From an uncultured Collinsella sp. (GTDB lineage Bacteria; Actinomycetota; Coriobacteriia; Coriobacteriales; Coriobacteriaceae), in contig UROZ01000077.1 in NCBI GenBank assembly GCA_900549655.1, positions 1 through 9,502 on the forward strand: DNA of 9,502 nt. The letters run 5' to 3'. The notes beneath the pieces were generated by a model that was not told the DNA's origin, searched no databases, and saw only the letters and a list, made by a program, of their open reading frames with translations. A program made the translations under genes and the position numbers. Each line of letters starts with the position of its first letter. Position 1 is the first letter of the stretch. This document shows positions 6,631-9,502 of this stretch, one piece after another.

Positions 6631-8646
6631 ATGGTAAAGATTCGAGAGAAGCAAACCGAGCAGCTCGAGAAGGCTGCCTCCAAGGGGCTCAAGCTCGGTG
6701 GCTGGAAGAAGATGACGCTGTCTTCTAAGATTGCCGCCGTCGTGCTGGTGCTGGTCGCCCTGACTGCGATCCTGGCGCCCCTTCTTGCCCCCTATAGCCC
6801 GGTCGAGATCTTTACGGCTCGCCAGGCTCCCGGCAACGGATTTATCTTCGGTACCGACGATAAGGGTCGCGACATTCTGTCGCGTATGCTCTACGGTGGT
6901 CGTTACTCGCTGATTATCGGCTTTGGCGCCACTGCCATGGCTCTGGTCTGCGGCTCAGTCGTGGGCGCCCTTGCAGCGGTTTCGCGCAAGGCCGTCTCCG
7001 AGACGATCATGCGTATCCTGGACATCATCATGTCCATCCCGGGCATCGCCCTCGCGGCCGTCTTCGTCTCCATCCTGGGCAACTCCGTGCCGTCGATCAT
7101 CTTCGCCATCGGCTTTATGTACACTCCGCAGATTGCCCGTATCGTGCGCGCCAACATCGTGTCCGAGTACGGCGAGGACTATGTCCGCGCGGTCATCGTT
7201 TCCGGCGCCAAGGCTCCGTGGATTTTGATCAAGCATGTTCTGCGTAACTGCATCGCCCCGATCATGGTCTTCACCGTTACCCTGGTCGCCGACGCCATCA
7301 TCTTCGAGGCCTCGCTGACCTTCATCGGCGCTGGTATCCAGGAGCCCACCGCTACCTGGGGCAACATCCTCGCCGACGCCCGCGGCGGCGTGCTTGCCGG
7401 CCGTTGGTGGCAGGCGCTGTTCCCGGGCCTGGCCATCATGATCACCTGCCTGGCGCTTAACATCCTCTCCGAGGGCATTACCGACGCCATGGCCGCTGCT
7501 CCCTCCGCCGCCCTGGATCCGACCGATTCCTCCAAGCGTCGCGAGGCCGACCTGCTGGTCTCCGACCCCGTTCGCGCCTACAAGGAGCAGGCCCAGTCCC
7601 TCTCCGCTCGCCTTGGCGCCCTGCGCGATGTCGAGCTCAAGCGTGACGATCGCCACGTGCCCGACGAGTCCGTTGAGCCGATTCTCTCGGTCCGTGACTT
7701 CTGCATTCAGTTTGAGCATCACGGTGATATCAACGTCGTCGACCATGTCAACTTTGACGTCCGTCCTGGTCAGACCATGGGCCTGGTGGGTGAGTCCGGT
7801 TGCGGTAAGTCCATTACCACGCTGGCCATCATGGGCCTGACCGACGATGACGAGCACCTTTCCGGCGAGGTCCTCTGGGAGGGCCGCGACCTGCTCAAGA
7901 TGAGCAAGAAGGAGTGGTTCGGCCTGCGCGGTACCGATATCGCTATGGTCTATCAGGACGCCCTGTCCTCGCTCAACCCCTCCATGCTCATCTCTGCCCA
8001 GATGAAGCAGCTCACCAAGCGCGGCGGCACCCGCAGCGCCGAGGAACTCCTGGAGCTCGTGGGCCTCGACCCCAAGCGTACGCTCGAGAGCTACCCGCAT
8101 GAGCTTTCCGGTGGCCAGCGTCAGCGTGTTCTGATCGCTATGGCCCTTACCCGCGACCCCAAACTGGTCATCTGTGACGAGCCCACGACCGCTCTGGACG
8201 TTACCGTCCAGAAGCAGGTCATCAAGCTGCTCAACGACCTTCAGGCCAAGCTCGGCTTTGCCATGATCTTCGTCTCGCACGACCTGGCGCTGGTCGCCGA
8301 GGTCGCCCATAACATCACGGTTATGTACGCCGGTCAGGTTATCGAGCAGGCACCCACCAAGGAGCTGCTCACCAACCCGATTCACGAGTACACCCGCGGT
8401 CTTCTGGGTTCCGTTCTGTCCATCGAGAGCGGTTCGGGCCGCCTGCACCAGGTGCCCGGCGCCGTTCCGAGCCCGCGCGATTTCCCCAAGGGCGATCGCT
8501 TCGCGCCCCGCTCGAGCCACCCGCGTATTGGCCTGGACACCCGTCCGGTCTTCAAGCGCGTTCCCGGCACCGAGCACTTCTATTCCGAGCTCCCCGACGA
8601 GGTGCTCAAGGCAAATGGTTTGACCCCTCACGCGGAGGTGATGTAG
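6631..8646 (+). CDS. dppCD: Fused DppC permease - DppD ATPase of the peptide-type ABC importer
   Basis: One 671-residue frame joins two normally separate subunits. Residues about 1-288 are a DppC permease: membrane segment 1 at 34-53, FGTDDKGRDILSRMLYGGR at 73-91, an EAA-type loop at about 180-206 (GEDYVRAVIVSGA, then LRN), and EASLTFIGAGIQEPTATWG at 226-244. Residues about 289-349 are a hydrophilic, charged linker. Residues about 350-671 are an ATPase with Walker A GESGCGKS (387-394), Q-loop Q442, signature LSGGQ (492-496), Walker B VICDEP (513-518), D-loop ALD (521-523) and H550. All nucleotide-binding motifs are intact. The C-terminal region (PIHEYTRGLL at 583-592, FAPRS at 624-628) matches the oligopeptide-ATPase extension, but there is no cysteine after C515. 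It starts three bases after dppB, where only weak AGGA/GGTG sites are seen, so coupling is likely. The ORF is continuous with no sign of a frameshift. Such fusions are known in actinobacteria. Confidence 0.95.
   Translation: MVKIREKQTEQLEKAASKGLKLGGWKKMTLSSKIAAVVLVLVALTAILAPLLAPYSPVEIFTARQAPGNGFIFGTDDKGRDILSRMLYGGRYSLIIGFGATAMALVCGSVVGALAAVSRKAVSETIMRILDIIMSIPGIALAAVFVSILGNSVPSIIFAIGFMYTPQIARIVRANIVSEYGEDYVRAVIVSGAKAPWILIKHVLRNCIAPIMVFTVTLVADAIIFEASLTFIGAGIQEPTATWGNILADARGGVLAGRWWQALFPGLAIMITCLALNILSEGITDAMAAAPSAALDPTDSSKRREADLLVSDPVRAYKEQAQSLSARLGALRDVELKRDDRHVPDESVEPILSVRDFCIQFEHHGDINVVDHVNFDVRPGQTMGLVGESGCGKSITTLAIMGLTDDDEHLSGEVLWEGRDLLKMSKKEWFGLRGTDIAMVYQDALSSLNPSMLISAQMKQLTKRGGTRSAEELLELVGLDPKRTLESYPHELSGGQRQRVLIAMALTRDPKLVICDEPTTALDVTVQKQVIKLLNDLQAKLGFAMIFVSHDLALVAEVAHNITVMYAGQVIEQAPTKELLTNPIHEYTRGLLGSVLSIESGSGRLHQVPGAVPSPRDFPKGDRFAPRSSHPRIGLDTRPVFKRVPGTEHFYSELPDEVLKANGLTPHAEVM
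8634..8642 (+). promoter_or_regulatory. Strong ribosome binding site of the DppF gene within the end of dppCD
   Basis: GGAGGTGAT is a full match to the anti-Shine-Dalgarno sequence. It lies inside the last codons of dppCD, with GGAGG ending eight bases before ATG 8647. It is the strongest such site in the window and suggests that DppF output is not left to coupling alone. Confidence 0.8.
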
Positions 8647-9474
8647 ATGAGCGAGACCGCAGTCAACGGCGTCGAGCCGATCATCTTCCTTGATGACGTC
8701 CACGTCACCTTTAGGACCCGTACCGGTTCGATTCTGCACCCCAACCTGGTTCACGCCGTCCAGGGTGTAACGATTAGGCTCATGCCCGGTCAGACGATCG
8801 GCATCGTCGGCGAGTCCGGTTGCGGTAAGTCCACCACCGCCAACGTCATGTGCGGCCTGCAGGCCCCCACGAGCGGCAAGGTCTACTTTAAGGGCAAGGA
8901 CGTAACCAAGCGTACCGCCGAGGACCGTCGCCACATGGGCCGTGTCATCTCGGTCGTGTTCCAGAATCCGGCTACGGCGCTCAATCCCCGCATGGTCGTT
9001 CGCGAGCAGCTGCTCGACCCCATGCGCGTCCACAACCTGGGTACCGAGGCCGAGCAGGAGAAGCGCGTCAAGGAGCTCCTGGAGCTCACCGGTCTGCCCA
9101 GCTCCGCCGCCGAGGTTCTTCCCGGCCAGCTTTCGGGCGGCCAGCGCCAGCGCGTCGCAATTGCCCGTGCCCTGTCGTTGAACCCCGATGCCATCATCGC
9201 CGACGAGCCCACCTCGGCTCTGGACGTTTCGGTCCGCGCGCAGATTCTGAACCTGCTGACCGACCTTAAGAAGGAGCTCGGCCTGGCCATGGTGTTCATC
9301 AGCCATGACATCCAGACGGTCCGCTATATCTCTGACGACATCATCGTTATGAATGGCGGCAAGATCGTCGAGCAGGGCGAGGCCAAGCAGGTCTTCCAGC
9401 ACCCTCAGGACCCCTACACCAAGATGCTGCTCGGTGCTGCGCCGTCGCTGCTGCATCCCAAGCTCGGCGAGTAG
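8647..9474 (+). CDS. dppF: Peptide-type ABC transporter ATPase, DppF/OppF family, short form
   Basis: This is the second cytoplasmic ATPase, expected to pair with the DppD half of the fusion protein to power import. It has 275 residues with Walker A GESGCGKS (55-62), Q-loop Q106 (FQNP), signature LSGGQ (162-166), Walker B IIADEP (183-188), ALD at 191-193 and H220, so all catalytic motifs are present. FRTRTG at 22-27 and LVHAVQGVTI at 34-43 fit the OppF/DppF N-terminus. It ends soon after HPQDPYTKMLLGAAPSL (252-268), so the C-terminal extension of about 50 residues with its cysteine motif, common in this family, is absent. The stop codon TAG at 9472 is inside the window, so the gene is naturally short rather than cut by the window edge. 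It starts directly after the dppCD stop. No terminator is visible in the 28 bases that follow. Confidence 0.95.
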   Translation: MSETAVNGVEPIIFLDDVHVTFRTRTGSILHPNLVHAVQGVTIRLMPGQTIGIVGESGCGKSTTANVMCGLQAPTSGKVYFKGKDVTKRTAEDRRHMGRVISVVFQNPATALNPRMVVREQLLDPMRVHNLGTEAEQEKRVKELLELTGLPSSAAEVLPGQLSGGQRQRVAIARALSLNPDAIIADEPTSALDVSVRAQILNLLTDLKKELGLAMVFISHDIQTVRYISDDIIVMNGGKIVEQGEAKQVFQHPQDPYTKMLLGAAPSLLHPKLGE

Positions 9475-9502
9475 CCTCGCTTTCCCTCCCGTGCGCCCGG
9501 TT

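Noticed and set aside
7792..8833. An identical 22-base stretch at 7792-7813 and 8812-8833
   Set aside because: Both copies encode the Walker A segment of related ATPases in a narrow codon set. Convergent codon choice explains it without recent duplication or gene conversion.
6955..9456. An 833-codon open frame on the minus strand across dppCD and dppF
   Set aside because: Same cause: it mirrors the sense codons in a gene pair that avoids TTA, CTA and TCA, and it gives a repetitive Gly/Asp/Leu-rich product typical of an antisense shadow. The minus-strand frames at 3882-5387 and 5683-6654 are likewise codon-aligned shadows.

Overview
The window looks like chromosomal DNA from a high-GC actinobacterium. 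The best guess is a Coriobacteriia gut species such as Collinsella: MurJ is of the actinobacterial type, codons are strongly GC-biased, TTA/CTA/TCA codons are nearly absent, and a DppC-DppD fusion is present. This placement is inference from gene character, not from a marker search. All genes are on the + strand. No RNA gene, mobile element, CRISPR array or phage gene was seen.

Region 1 (1-3534): murJ, the lipid II flippase of peptidoglycan synthesis, is followed with no gap by uvrC, the nucleotide excision repair nuclease. The two are probably translationally coupled. murJ may begin upstream of the window. UvrC has an unusual cysteine arrangement in its mid-region.

Region 2 (3535-3899): a 365-base gap with no credible gene. 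It holds a probable promoter with palindromes at the -35, then an unusually structured leader. A long-range stem encloses two hairpins in a three-way junction. A near-copy of one stem strand 53 bases downstream could compete for pairing, and the ribosome binding site of the next gene lies inside a small hairpin. I do not recognise it as a known riboswitch class. It is the best candidate for something undescribed here.

Region 3 (3900-9474): a complete peptide-type (Dpp/Opp family) ABC importer operon. It encodes a Tat-type lipoprotein solute-binding protein, a DppB permease, a single protein fusing the DppC permease to the DppD ATPase, and a short DppF ATPase. The binding protein would capture an oligopeptide or similar solute outside the membrane. 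DppB and the DppC half form the channel, and the DppD half and DppF hydrolyse ATP. A run of four hairpins after the binding-protein gene probably sets a higher expression level for it than for the membrane and ATPase genes. The ATPases lack the C-terminal cysteine motif usual in this family. The substrate cannot be told from sequence. The last 28 bases (9475-9502) show nothing recognisable.

Codon use differs between regions: the transporter genes use a narrow, mostly C- or G-ending codon set typical of highly expressed genes, while murJ and especially uvrC are more mixed.
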